Source: an uncultured Oscillospiraceae bacterium
Lineage (GTDB): Bacteria > Bacillota > Clostridia > Oscillospirales > Acutalibacteraceae
NCBI GenBank assembly: GCA_900548305.1
Contig: URJZ01000021.1
Location: 1 to 23,860 of the forward strand
Length of the DNA stretch: 23,860 bases
Direction: 5' to 3'
This document shows positions 7,787-15,136 of this stretch, in pieces. Both the position numbers and the translations under genes were made by a program. A model generated the notes under the pieces. That model made no database searches and was not told the DNA's origin. It was given only the letters and a program-made list of their open reading frames with translations. The stretch's first letter is position 1. Every line of letters starts with the position of its first letter.

Positions 7787-8779
7787 ATGGAAAAAAAGAA
7801 ATTAGCAAACGGACAAACACAAAAAAGAGCAAAAAGACCTTTAGAAACCGTACGTTTTTATACCATTATCATTGCATCGTTCATCATATTTATCCTGTTA
7901 CTGTTTTTTATAGGGAAACAATATTTGTCGTTTGATGTTCAGGTAGGTTCGGGAAATTTATTGAATGCAGGAACACAAGCAGAAAATAAAATTAACTTGG
8001 ATGTACTGAATAGTCCGTACGCTATCTTGATAGATGCAGATACAGGTGCAATAATTGCACAGCGTAACGACGATGAAAGAATCTATCCCGCTTCTCTAAC
8101 GAAAATAATGACTGCTCTGATAGCCATAGAGCATACGGATAATTTAAATCAAAGCATAACCGTACCATATGATTTTTTTCAGGAATTATATGAAGAAGAG
8201 GCCTCAATGGCCGGATTTGAACCGGGAGAACGCGTAAAAGCAAAAGATTTGTTGTATGGCGTATTACTTCCTTCGGGAGCAGAATGCTGCAGGACCTTTG
8301 CAGAGAACATTTCAGGTTCAGAGTCTGAATTTGTCAAATTAATGAATGAAAAAGCAAACCGGATTGGTCTGAAAAACACTCATTTTACAAATTGTACCGG
8401 ACTTCATAATAGAAACCATACTTCTTCTGTGAAAGACATTGCTGTATTGCTGCAGTATGCTTTAAAAAATCAAGCGTTTTATCAGGCTTTTACAAGCAGT
8501 TATTACAGTGTTCCTCCAACAAATCAACATCCGGAAGGATTTACTTTTTATAGCACCGTATTTCAAAATCAAGCTGTTGAAACGATTCATAACGGTGAAA
8601 TATTGGGAGGAAAGACAGGTTATACAGAACAGGCAGGTCAATGTTTAGCCAGCTTGGCTACCATCAACGGAAAACAATACATTTTGGTAACTGCAGGAGC
8701 AAATGGTTCTCCTCAAACGGAACCACTGCATATTTTGGATGCTGTGAATGTTTACAATCAGTTGGGAAGTTTAACTTAA
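7787..8779 (+). CDS. Serine-type D-Ala-D-Ala carboxypeptidase (S11, PBP5-like)
   Basis: Removes the terminal D-Ala of peptidoglycan pentapeptides at the outer membrane face. The 330 residues have an N-terminal anchor helix (about 24-43) after a basic stretch. The catalytic domain has SxxK at S103-K106 (PASLTK), the second motif S163-G-A165 (LPSGAEC) where PBP5 has SGN, and KTG at 276-278 (GGKTGYT). The C-terminal beta domain of PBP5 is absent. AAGGAG lies at 7769-7774. An ATG at 7780 is closer to it (5 nt) but opens a different, short frame; the ATG at 7787 (12 nt) opens the real gene. Its position after vanRS suggests a VanY-like role, by inference. Its last 9 bases overlap the end of the convergent acetyltransferase gene. 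Confidence 0.9.
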   Translation: MEKKKLANGQTQKRAKRPLETVRFYTIIIASFIIFILLLFFIGKQYLSFDVQVGSGNLLNAGTQAENKINLDVLNSPYAILIDADTGAIIAQRNDDERIYPASLTKIMTALIAIEHTDNLNQSITVPYDFFQELYEEEASMAGFEPGERVKAKDLLYGVLLPSGAECCRTFAENISGSESEFVKLMNEKANRIGLKNTHFTNCTGLHNRNHTSSVKDIAVLLQYALKNQAFYQAFTSSYYSVPPTNQHPEGFTFYSTVFQNQAVETIHNGEILGGKTGYTEQAGQCLASLATINGKQYILVTAGANGSPQTEPLHILDAVNVYNQLGSLT

Positions 8780-9346
8780 ACCGAGTTCTTCCTTTGTCAG
8801 CTCACGCAATATACGGCATGGGTTACCAGCTGCAATTACATTAGCAGGAATGTCTTTCGTTACAACACTTCCGGCACCGATAATGCTGTTTTCTCCAATG
8901 GTAACTCCAGGCAGAACAGTGGTATTGCCTCCAATCCAAACGTGGTCTTTAATTGTAATCGGTTTGGTGTATTCGTAGTCGGCATCGCGTTTTTCTAAAT
9001 GAATGGGATGATTTACTGTATATAATTGAACATAAGGCGCTAAAAACACATAGTTTCCAATTGTAATTTTGCCGCAGTCCAGCATAACACATCCTGTATT
9101 AGCGAAGAAGTGAGAACCAATATGAATGTTATAACCGTAATCACAATAAAATTGCTGTCCGATGGCAAATTCTTCTCCAATAGAACCTAGTAATTCTTTC
9201 ATCAACATTTCTTTTTTATCCATTTCACCGGGATGCAAATGATTATAGTCGTATAATAGTTCTTTTGCACGCAGGCGTTCTGCTTTCAATTGTTCATCAG
9301 GAGAATAAAATAACTCTCCGGCTAACATCTTTTCTTTTTCAGTCAT
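8771..9346 (-). CDS. Maltose/galactoside O-acetyltransferase family protein
   Basis: An acetyl-CoA-dependent sugar O-acetyltransferase of 191 aa, the usual length for Maa/LacA enzymes. An N-terminal helical cap (MTEKEKMLAGELFYSPDEQL) is typical of the Maa family. A left-handed beta-helix of hexapeptide repeats follows (for example KITIGNYVFLAPYV, PITIKDHVWIGGNTTVLPGV, GENSIIGAGSVVTKDI). The catalytic His is H113 in TVNHPIH. AAAGGAG lies about 9 nt before the start. The natural acceptor is unknown. It is a single-gene unit, convergent with and overlapping the carboxypeptidase gene. Confidence 0.92.
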   Translation of the reverse strand: MTEKEKMLAGELFYSPDEQLKAERLRAKELLYDYNHLHPGEMDKKEMLMKELLGSIGEEFAIGQQFYCDYGYNIHIGSHFFANTGCVMLDCGKITIGNYVFLAPYVQLYTVNHPIHLEKRDADYEYTKPITIKDHVWIGGNTTVLPGVTIGENSIIGAGSVVTKDIPANVIAAGNPCRILRELTKEELGLS

Positions 9347-9493
9347 GGAATGATGCTCCTTTGTGGTTTTATTTGATTATAAAAAAGCAAATATGGTTTG
9401 TCAACGGAGTAATAATAGCGAAAACTTTTGTTACAAATTGCTTTTTTGTATACTATCATACATTTATTTTATCAAAGTATACGTATTTTATAA

Positions 9494-9522
9494 TTGCCTT
9501 TTGACAGGTATTTGTGTATAAT
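9494..9522 (+). promoter_or_regulatory. Promoter of glyA
   Basis: TTGCCT (9494-9499), 17-nt spacer, TATAAT (9517-9522). The spacer contains TTTGACAGGTAT. This arrangement is closely copied in the pyrB promoter at 22809-22837. Confidence 0.75.
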
Positions 9523-9558
9523 TTAAGTACACAATAGAAATGAAAGAGGTACGGAAAC

Positions 9559-10812
9559 ATGTATCAAGATATTATGGATACCATTGGTTTTGTAGAGAAG
9601 TATGATTCTGAAGTCGGTCAAGCAATGGACAAAGAATTAAAACGTCAACAGCGTAATTTAGAGCTGATTGCTTCCGAGAACATTGTTTCCCCTGCAGTTA
9701 TGGCTGCAATGGGCAGTATTTTAACCAATAAATATGCAGAAGGCTATCCCGGCAAACGTTATTATGGCGGCTGTGAGTTTGTGGATATTGTAGAGGACAT
9801 TGCTCGTAAACGTGCTTGCGAATTATTTGGAGCAGAACATGCAAATGTGCAGCCTCATTCAGGTGCACAGGCCAATATGGCTGTTTATTTTGCATTTTTA
9901 AAACCGGGAGATACAGTAATGGGTATGAATTTGTCAGAAGGTGGACATTTAACCCATGGCTCTCCTGTTAATATGTCAGGTAGTTATTATAACTTTGTAG
10001 AATATGGCGTAGATGCAGAAACCCATCGTATTGATTATGATAAATTACAGGCACAAGCAAAACAAGTAAAACCGAAAATGATTGTTGCTGGCGCAAGTGC
10101 ATATGCAAGAATCATTGATTTTAAACGTTTGCGTGAAATTGCAGATGAAGTAGGCGCTATGCTTATGGTAGATATGGCGCATATTGCAGGTTTGGTTGCA
10201 GCAGGTGTTCACCCAAATCCAGTGGAGTGGGCAGATATTGTGACTACAACAACTCATAAAACATTGCGTGGTCCTAGAGGCGGTCTAATTCTTTGCAAAG
10301 AAGAATATGCAAAGGCAATTGATAAAGCAATTTTCCCGGGTATTCAAGGTGGTCCTTTGATGCACGTGATTGCAGGTAAAGCAGTTTGCTTAGGTGAGGC
10401 ATTAAAACCTGAGTTTAAAGAGTACGGTAAAAAAGTTGTGGAAAACGCACAAGCTTTGGCAAACGGTTTAACAAAACGCGGTGTAAAATTAGTATCCGGC
10501 GGTACAGATAATCACCTTATGTTAATCGACTTAAGCGGTACTGAGCTAACAGGTAAAGAGTTAGAGCATCGTTTGGATGAAGTGTACATTACTGCAAATA
10601 AAAATACAGTACCAAATGAGCAAAGAAGTCCATTTGTAACAAGTGGAGTTCGCTTGGGTACACCTGCTGTTACTACTCGTGGCTTAACAGTGGAAGATAT
10701 GGATCAAATCGCTGAATGCATTAGCCTTGCTATCAATGATTTTGATGCAAATGCAGATAAAATTCGTAGCATGGTACAAGCAATCTGTGAAAAACATCCT
10801 TTGTATGAATAA
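9559..10812 (+). CDS. glyA: Serine hydroxymethyltransferase
   Basis: A PLP enzyme that interconverts serine plus tetrahydrofolate with glycine plus 5,10-methylene-tetrahydrofolate. It is the main cytoplasmic source of one-carbon units for purine, thymidylate and methionine synthesis. The length of 417 aa is typical. Family landmarks include LIASENIVSPAV, NKYAEGYPGKRYYGG, VQPHSGAQANMA, VDMAHIAGLVA, and the PLP lysine K234 in TTTTHKTLRGPRGG. The RBS AAGAGGT lies about 10 nt before ATG. It has its own promoter and a strong terminator, so it is monocistronic. Confidence 0.98.
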   Translation: MYQDIMDTIGFVEKYDSEVGQAMDKELKRQQRNLELIASENIVSPAVMAAMGSILTNKYAEGYPGKRYYGGCEFVDIVEDIARKRACELFGAEHANVQPHSGAQANMAVYFAFLKPGDTVMGMNLSEGGHLTHGSPVNMSGSYYNFVEYGVDAETHRIDYDKLQAQAKQVKPKMIVAGASAYARIIDFKRLREIADEVGAMLMVDMAHIAGLVAAGVHPNPVEWADIVTTTTHKTLRGPRGGLILCKEEYAKAIDKAIFPGIQGGPLMHVIAGKAVCLGEALKPEFKEYGKKVVENAQALANGLTKRGVKLVSGGTDNHLMLIDLSGTELTGKELEHRLDEVYITANKNTVPNEQRSPFVTSGVRLGTPAVTTRGLTVEDMDQIAECISLAINDFDANADKIRSMVQAICEKHPLYE

Positions 10813-10834
10813 TCGTAAATAATATATATTATTT

Positions 10835-10861
10835 GGAATGGGCTTAGCCCATTCCTTTTTT
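10835..10861 (+). terminator. Terminator of glyA
   Basis: GC-rich stem GGAATGGGC (10835-10843), TTA loop, GCCCATTCC (10847-10855), then six T. Confidence 0.92.
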
Positions 10862-10905
10862 ATATTATAATTTTGTGGAATATATGGTCGAATTTTACTT
10901 TTTAT

Positions 10906-10913
10906 GATACAAT
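10906..10913 (+). promoter_or_regulatory. Possible -10 region of the rarA promoter
   Basis: TGATACAAT resembles an extended -10 element about 45 bp before the rarA start and after the glyA terminator. No good -35 element is visible. Confidence 0.35.
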
Positions 10914-10959
10914 AACAATACAATTGAGTAATTTGATATTGGGGAAGGGAGGAATAGAT

Positions 10960-12231
10960 ATGAGCGCACCATTGGCAGATCGTTTGCGACCTCAAAAGTT
11001 AGAGGATGTAGTTGGACAGCGTCACTTATTGGCAGAAGGAAAAGCGCTGCGCCGTATTATTGATTCAGGTCAAATACCTAACATGGTATTTTATGGTCCT
11101 TCCGGTGTGGGAAAAACAACACTTGCAACCATGATTGCCAAAACTACAAACCGCAAGCTGGTAAAAATGAATGGAACCACAGCCTCTACCTCCGATATTA
11201 AAGATGTGATATCCAATTTAAATACATTTGAGACAATGAATGGTGTTTTATTATATTTGGATGAAATACAGTATTTTAATAAAAAACAGCAACAGATTTT
11301 GCTGGAATTTATTGAAAATGGGCAGATTACATTAATTGCATCTACCACGGAAAATCCATATTTTTATGTTTATAATGCAGTTTTAAGTCGATGTACTGTA
11401 TTTGAATTTAAATCTGTTCCCCAAAATGAAATTGAACGTGCAGTACAAAGAGGATTTTTGATTGTAGAACAGGAGCTGGAACAAACCATTCAGCTGGAAA
11501 ATGGTGTTGCATCATACATCGCAACTGCCTGCGGCGGAGATGTGCGCAAAGCAATGAATGCAGTAGAATTGTGCAGTTTATCAGCGGATAAAACAGAAGA
11601 TGGAAGATATGTCACATTGGAACTTGCCAAGGAATTGACGCAGCGTAGTGCAATGCGCTACGACAAAGATGGTGATGAACATTATGATTTATTATCGGCT
11701 TTTCAAAAATCTATGAGAGGTTCCGATCCGGATGCAGCTATTTACTATTTGGCACGCCTGTTGTCTGCCGGAGATTTACCGTCGGTATGCCGTAGACTTA
11801 TGGTGTGTGCTTGTGAGGATGTAGGACTTGCATGGCCGCAGATTATTCCTATTGTAAAGGCAAGTGTGGATGCAGCTTTACAAGTAGGACTTCCTGAAGC
11901 TAGAATTCCGTTGGCGGATGCGGTGATTATGGTATGTAATGCCCCAAAATCAAATACGGCATATATGGCCATTAATCGTGCTATGGCTGATGTAGAAAAA
12001 GGAATGGTAGGCAGCATTCCAAGGCATTTGCAAAATAAGCATTTTGACGGAGAAGATCAAGAAGTAAAAGGTCAATTTTATATTTATCCTCAGAATTGTC
12101 CCAACCATTGGACAGAGCAGCAGTATTTGCCTGATACTCTAAAAGATGCCCGGTATTATGAGTTTGGAGATAATAAAAATGAACAAGCATTCCGCCAATA
12201 TTGGGAAAATATAAAAGGGAAAAAACTGTAA
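10960..12231 (+). CDS. rarA: Replication-associated recombination protein A (AAA+ ATPase)
   Basis: RarA/MgsA/WHIP-family ATPase acting at stalled replication forks. The 423-residue product has Walker A at 46-53 (GPSGVGKT, K52) and Walker B at 98-102 (LYLDE). Sensor/arginine-finger features follow (STTENP, SRCTVFEF, CGGDVRKAMN). The C-terminal family-specific domain includes KSMRGSDPDAAIYYLARLL and PKSNTAYMAINRA. The start at 10960 follows a strong AGGGAGGA at about 6 nt; the in-frame ATG at 10873 would run through the promoter region. The downstream Hrb-like gene starts 41 bp after the stop with no terminator between, so they may be co-transcribed. Confidence 0.95.
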   Translation: MSAPLADRLRPQKLEDVVGQRHLLAEGKALRRIIDSGQIPNMVFYGPSGVGKTTLATMIAKTTNRKLVKMNGTTASTSDIKDVISNLNTFETMNGVLLYLDEIQYFNKKQQQILLEFIENGQITLIASTTENPYFYVYNAVLSRCTVFEFKSVPQNEIERAVQRGFLIVEQELEQTIQLENGVASYIATACGGDVRKAMNAVELCSLSADKTEDGRYVTLELAKELTQRSAMRYDKDGDEHYDLLSAFQKSMRGSDPDAAIYYLARLLSAGDLPSVCRRLMVCACEDVGLAWPQIIPIVKASVDAALQVGLPEARIPLADAVIMVCNAPKSNTAYMAINRAMADVEKGMVGSIPRHLQNKHFDGEDQEVKGQFYIYPQNCPNHWTEQQYLPDTLKDARYYEFGDNKNEQAFRQYWENIKGKKL

Positions 12232-12272
12232 ATACTATTATAGTATTGCCATATAAAAGGAGCGTTTTATAT

Positions 12273-12932
12273 ATGAATCCTATGATTTTAAGAAATTTAT
12301 CTTATGGTATGTACGCAATTGGCGTAAAAGGAAAAGAAAGACCTTCGGCCTGTATTGTAAATACAGTAGTACAAATTACGTCGGAAAATCCGCCAATTAT
12401 TGCAGTCAGTATGAATCATTATAATTATAGTCATCAATGCATTGAAGAAAATGGAATTTTTACGGTTTCTGTTTTGTCAGAAGATACTTCGGGCACCGTA
12501 ATTGGTACACTTGGTTTTAATTCGGGAAAAGATGTTGATAAATTGCAGAATGTGCGCCACAAAGTATTGCAGGAAGGCGTTCCTGTTCTGAAAGAAAATA
12601 CTTGCTGTTGGTTTTTATGCAAAGTAGTCAATAAAGTAGAATCGCCTACGCATACTGTGTTTTTGGCAGAAGTTATTGCTGGAAGTGATAAATCTAGAGG
12701 TAATCCTATGACTTACAGTTACTATCACAATGTTATTAAAGGTACTTCACCTAAAAATGCACCTACGTATCAGCCTCCTGAAGTAGAACGTGACGGAAAT
12801 GATGGAGAAAGCTGGATTTGTACGGTATGTGGATATATTTACAATGATCCTGATGTTTCTTTTGAAGAACTGCCGGATGACTGGATTTGTCCTATTTGCG
12901 GTATGCCTAAAAAGGCATTTCAAAGAAAATAA
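12273..12932 (+). CDS. hrb: Flavin reductase-rubredoxin fusion (high-molecular-weight rubredoxin type)
   Basis: A 219-residue two-domain redox protein. Residues about 1-155 form a flavin reductase-like FMN-binding domain (RPSACIVNTVVQITSENPP, FTVSVLSED, FNSGKDVDKL). The C-terminal 41 residues are a rubredoxin with Fe ligands C183, C186, C206 and C209 (CTVCGYIYNDP, CPICGMPKKAF). Proteins of this build (Hrb) pass electrons from NAD(P)H to flavodiiron proteins that reduce oxygen or NO in anaerobic clostridia. The physiological partner is not in this window, so that role is inference. The start at 12273 follows AAAGGAG at about 11 nt; the in-frame ATG at 12201 lies within rarA. Confidence 0.9.
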   Translation: MNPMILRNLSYGMYAIGVKGKERPSACIVNTVVQITSENPPIIAVSMNHYNYSHQCIEENGIFTVSVLSEDTSGTVIGTLGFNSGKDVDKLQNVRHKVLQEGVPVLKENTCCWFLCKVVNKVESPTHTVFLAEVIAGSDKSRGNPMTYSYYHNVIKGTSPKNAPTYQPPEVERDGNDGESWICTVCGYIYNDPDVSFEELPDDWICPICGMPKKAFQRK

Positions 12933-12934
12933 TA

Positions 12935-12963
12935 AAAAAACGGTGTATTTTACACCGTTTTTT
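12935..12963 (+). terminator. Terminator of the Hrb-like gene
   Basis: CGGTGTA (12941-12947), TTT loop, TACACCG (12951-12957), flanked by an A-run and a T-run. It follows the stop codon directly. Confidence 0.9.
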
Positions 12964-13118
12964 ATGTTTAGGTTTTCTTTTTAAGTACAAAACATTCTAT
13001 AAATATTATTATATAATTTAGAATGGAAGTATAAACGGACAGATATTCATTTATCCATACATAAAAGATAATAACTATAAAACCATATTTTACAAAATGT
13101 CAAAAAGTGAATTTACCT

Positions 13119-13147
13119 TGAAACATGCAGCTGTTTATATTATAATT
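13119..13147 (+). promoter_or_regulatory. Promoter of the NPQTG surface gene
   Basis: TTGAAA (13119-13124), exactly 17 nt, TATAAT (13142-13147). It would give a leader of about 160 nt. Confidence 0.75.
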
Positions 13148-13228
13148 ACATCATAATTTATTACATTGTAATGTGCAAAAATTTTGCAAGGAATTATTCG
13201 GTTATTTAATTGTTTGTAAAAAGAAAGC

Positions 13229-13276
13229 AAAAATGGAACATAACTTTATTGAGAAAAAATTATGTTCCATTTTTTT
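13229..13276 (+). terminator. Terminator-like hairpin in the leader
   Basis: AAAAATGGAACATAA (13229-13243) pairs with TTATGTTCCATTTTT (13260-13274) and continues into T residues. It sits between a good promoter and the start codon at 13314, so it could act as an attenuator. Confidence 0.65.
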
Positions 13277-13333
13277 ATCAACAATTAAAATACAAATGAA
13301 AGGATGAAATTTTATGAAAGCGATGAAAAGTAA

Positions 13334-14734
13334 ATGGCTGGCGCTTTTCTAACTGTTATTATGGCATTTACACTGTTGCCAAGTGTAGTATTTGCAGAGA
13401 ATGCAAATGCCGGAGTTGCTAAAATCGGTGACCAAACATATGACAGCGTTGCAAAAGCAATTACAGCGGCTGGTTCAAATGTTACAACAATTGAATTGAC
13501 CCAAAGTGTATCCGAGGATGTTACAATTCCTCAAGGCGCAAATATTACACTACATATTCCGGAAGGTATTACTTTAACCAACAAAACAGGACATACAATT
13601 ATTAATAACGGCACCGTTACCGTTACCGGCGCAGGTACAGTTGATAATGTTACCCATGCAAAAGGAGCTCTTGTAAACAATGGAACTGTAATTTTAGAAG
13701 GAGCTACTTTTACTCGCAGCAAAGAAGCAAGCACTAGCTCTACATCTTCTGGTGGAAACAGCTGGTATGTTATTGATAACCATGGCACTATGACCATTAC
13801 AGGAACTGCGAATGTTGTAAATAATGGATATTTTTCTTCTTTAATTCGTAATATCGGTACAGCAAATGCAGCTTCCAGTTTAACCGTTAGTGGTAATGCA
13901 ACCTTGAGACAAGACAATTTTATTGCATTAAAAAATGACGATTATGGTAATGTTGCTATTACAGGTGGTACAATTACTTCCAATGAACAAGCAATACAAA
14001 ACTGGTCACAAGCAGCTATTAGTGGTGGTACTTTAAACGGACAGGTAATTACTTGGTCCTATGAAGGTTTTGCAAGTGCAACTGAAATTTCCGGAAATGC
14101 AGTTGTAAATGGTAATGTTGTTGCTGTAAACTATGACGGCGGAACCTCTATTCCTTCTGTAACAATTAAAGGCGGCACTATAACAGGTGAAATTTCAAAA
14201 GCTACTTATCATAATGGCTTACAACCGGCAGCGCCTAACGAAACTTCTTCCTCTATTGTTGTTTCGGGTGGTACATTCTCCAACGCAGTAGATTCAAACT
14301 TTTTTGCGGATAATTTCTATCTACACCAAAATCCGGACGGTTCCTATTCTGTACATGAACATAACATGGTTATGAAATACGATGCTGAAAATCATTGGTA
14401 TGAATGTTCCGTATGCGGAGAAAAAGCAGATGTATCTGCCCATACTTTTGGTGAGTGGAATGTAACAAAAGAAGCTACTGAAACAGAAGTAGGCAGCAAA
14501 GAAAAAGTTTGTTCCATTTGTGGTCACAAAGTTGTAGAGGAAATCCCTGCAACCGGTACAGTTTCTTCAACTCCAACTGAAGAAATGACAAACGGAACAA
14601 CAACTTCTAATGTCAATTCTGAAAATCCTCAAACCGGTGAGAACAGCTATGTGTTCTTAGGAGTGGCATTGTTGTGTCTATCCGGTGCAGGTCTTGTAGG
14701 AACATTCATTTTTAGAAAAAAATATAGCAAATAA
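13334..14734 (+). CDS. NPQTG-anchored beta-helix surface protein, signal peptide probably frameshifted
   Basis: The open frame encodes 466 aa. It begins with the hydrophobic core of a signal peptide (FLTVIMAFTLLPSVVFA) but lacks the basic start. That basic start (MKAMKSKWLA) is encoded from the ATG at 13314, with a good ribosome binding site, in another frame that stops at 13350. One missing base near 13343 would join them. The mature part has parallel beta-helix style repeats rich in G, T and N (GTVTVTGAGTVDN, VAITGGTITSNEQA, VTIKGGTITGEIS). A Cys-pair module follows (CSVCGEKADVSAHTFGEW, then CSICGHKVVEEIPATG). The protein ends with a T/S linker, NPQTGEN, a hydrophobic helix and RKKYSK, a sortase signal. 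The ligand is unknown. As it stands, ATG 13334 directly follows an in-frame TAA and has only a weak ribosome binding site. Confidence 0.82.
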   Translation: MAGAFLTVIMAFTLLPSVVFAENANAGVAKIGDQTYDSVAKAITAAGSNVTTIELTQSVSEDVTIPQGANITLHIPEGITLTNKTGHTIINNGTVTVTGAGTVDNVTHAKGALVNNGTVILEGATFTRSKEASTSSTSSGGNSWYVIDNHGTMTITGTANVVNNGYFSSLIRNIGTANAASSLTVSGNATLRQDNFIALKNDDYGNVAITGGTITSNEQAIQNWSQAAISGGTLNGQVITWSYEGFASATEISGNAVVNGNVVAVNYDGGTSIPSVTIKGGTITGEISKATYHNGLQPAAPNETSSSIVVSGGTFSNAVDSNFFADNFYLHQNPDGSYSVHEHNMVMKYDAENHWYECSVCGEKADVSAHTFGEWNVTKEATETEVGSKEKVCSICGHKVVEEIPATGTVSSTPTEEMTNGTTTSNVNSENPQTGENSYVFLGVALLCLSGAGLVGTFIFRKKYSK

Positions 14735-14745
14735 TTCATCTATTG

Positions 14746-14778
14746 CGCTCTGCGGGTTTATGCCGTAGAGCGTTTTTA
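14746..14778 (+). terminator. Terminator of the NPQTG surface gene
   Basis: CGCTCTGCGG (14746-14755) pairs with CCGTAGAGCG (14763-14772), with one G-U pair, followed by TTTTTATTTT. Confidence 0.88.
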
Positions 14779-15094
14779 TTTTATCAGTTGCGTATTAAAA
14801 AGTATCGACTGTATGATGTTGAGATGATATGGAACTACAATATCCAAACTTAATTTTATATCAGTTGAAAATTCAAACATAAAAATGTGTTGTTATAGTC
14901 TTAATTTAAGAATCATTCTGATAGAAGGGGTTGTTAAGATATAAATCAATTATCACTATGGCTTGCAGTTTCAGGTGTTTCGAAGTTTTATTATCATTTA
15001 TTAAATCAATGATGAAATTCATATTTTGACATCTGTATTTTAATAAGAGTTGTTTTAAACGATATTCTTGACCGCGGACAAGGACTGTGATAGC
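14779..15094. other. Intergenic region before the dehydrogenase gene
   Basis: AT-rich sequence of about 316 bp. No coding frame, clear promoter or strong hairpin is recognised. A TTGACA occurs at 15026-15031 but has no matching -10 at normal distance. Confidence 0.6.
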
Positions 15095-15136
15095 ATGAAG
15101 ACATTGGAATTTGATGGTAAAGGAAGAGATACATGA
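15095..15136 (+). CDS. Possible 13-codon upstream reading frame coupled to the dehydrogenase
   Basis: ATG at 15095 opens a 13-residue frame (MKTLEFDGKGRDT) that ends in TGA overlapping the dehydrogenase ATG as ATGA. AAGGA lies about 10 nt before it. It could be a coupled leader peptide, a remnant of a lost gene, or chance. No family is recognised. Confidence 0.3.
   Translation: MKTLEFDGKGRDT

Larger units (their letters stand above)
12964..13333 (+). other. 370-bp region upstream of the NPQTG surface gene
   Basis: No gene is visible apart from the 12-codon frame at 13314. The region holds a promoter (13119-13147), two short palindromes near 13161-13190 (ACATTGTAATGT and TGCAAAAATTTTGCA), a terminator-like hairpin (13229-13276) and the ribosome binding site AAAGGATG before 13314. 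The stretch before 13119 is plain AT-rich sequence. Confidence 0.7.

Noticed and set aside
7717..7935. Small protein in another frame over the carboxypeptidase start
   Set aside because: It begins inside the terminator hairpin, has no family features and overlaps the signal-anchor coding region of a clear gene.
9501..9522. TTGACA with TATAAT 10 bp downstream as the glyA promoter
   Set aside because: A 10-bp spacer is too short for the housekeeping sigma factor; TTGCCT at 9494 gives the correct 17 bp.
9347..9558. Glycine or other riboswitch upstream of glyA
   Set aside because: The promoter at 9494-9522 leaves a leader of only about 30 nt, too short for a riboswitch.
13531..13917. 128-residue frame opposite the NPQTG surface gene
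   Set aside because: It is a shadow of low-complexity Thr/Val/Gly codons, with no start context.
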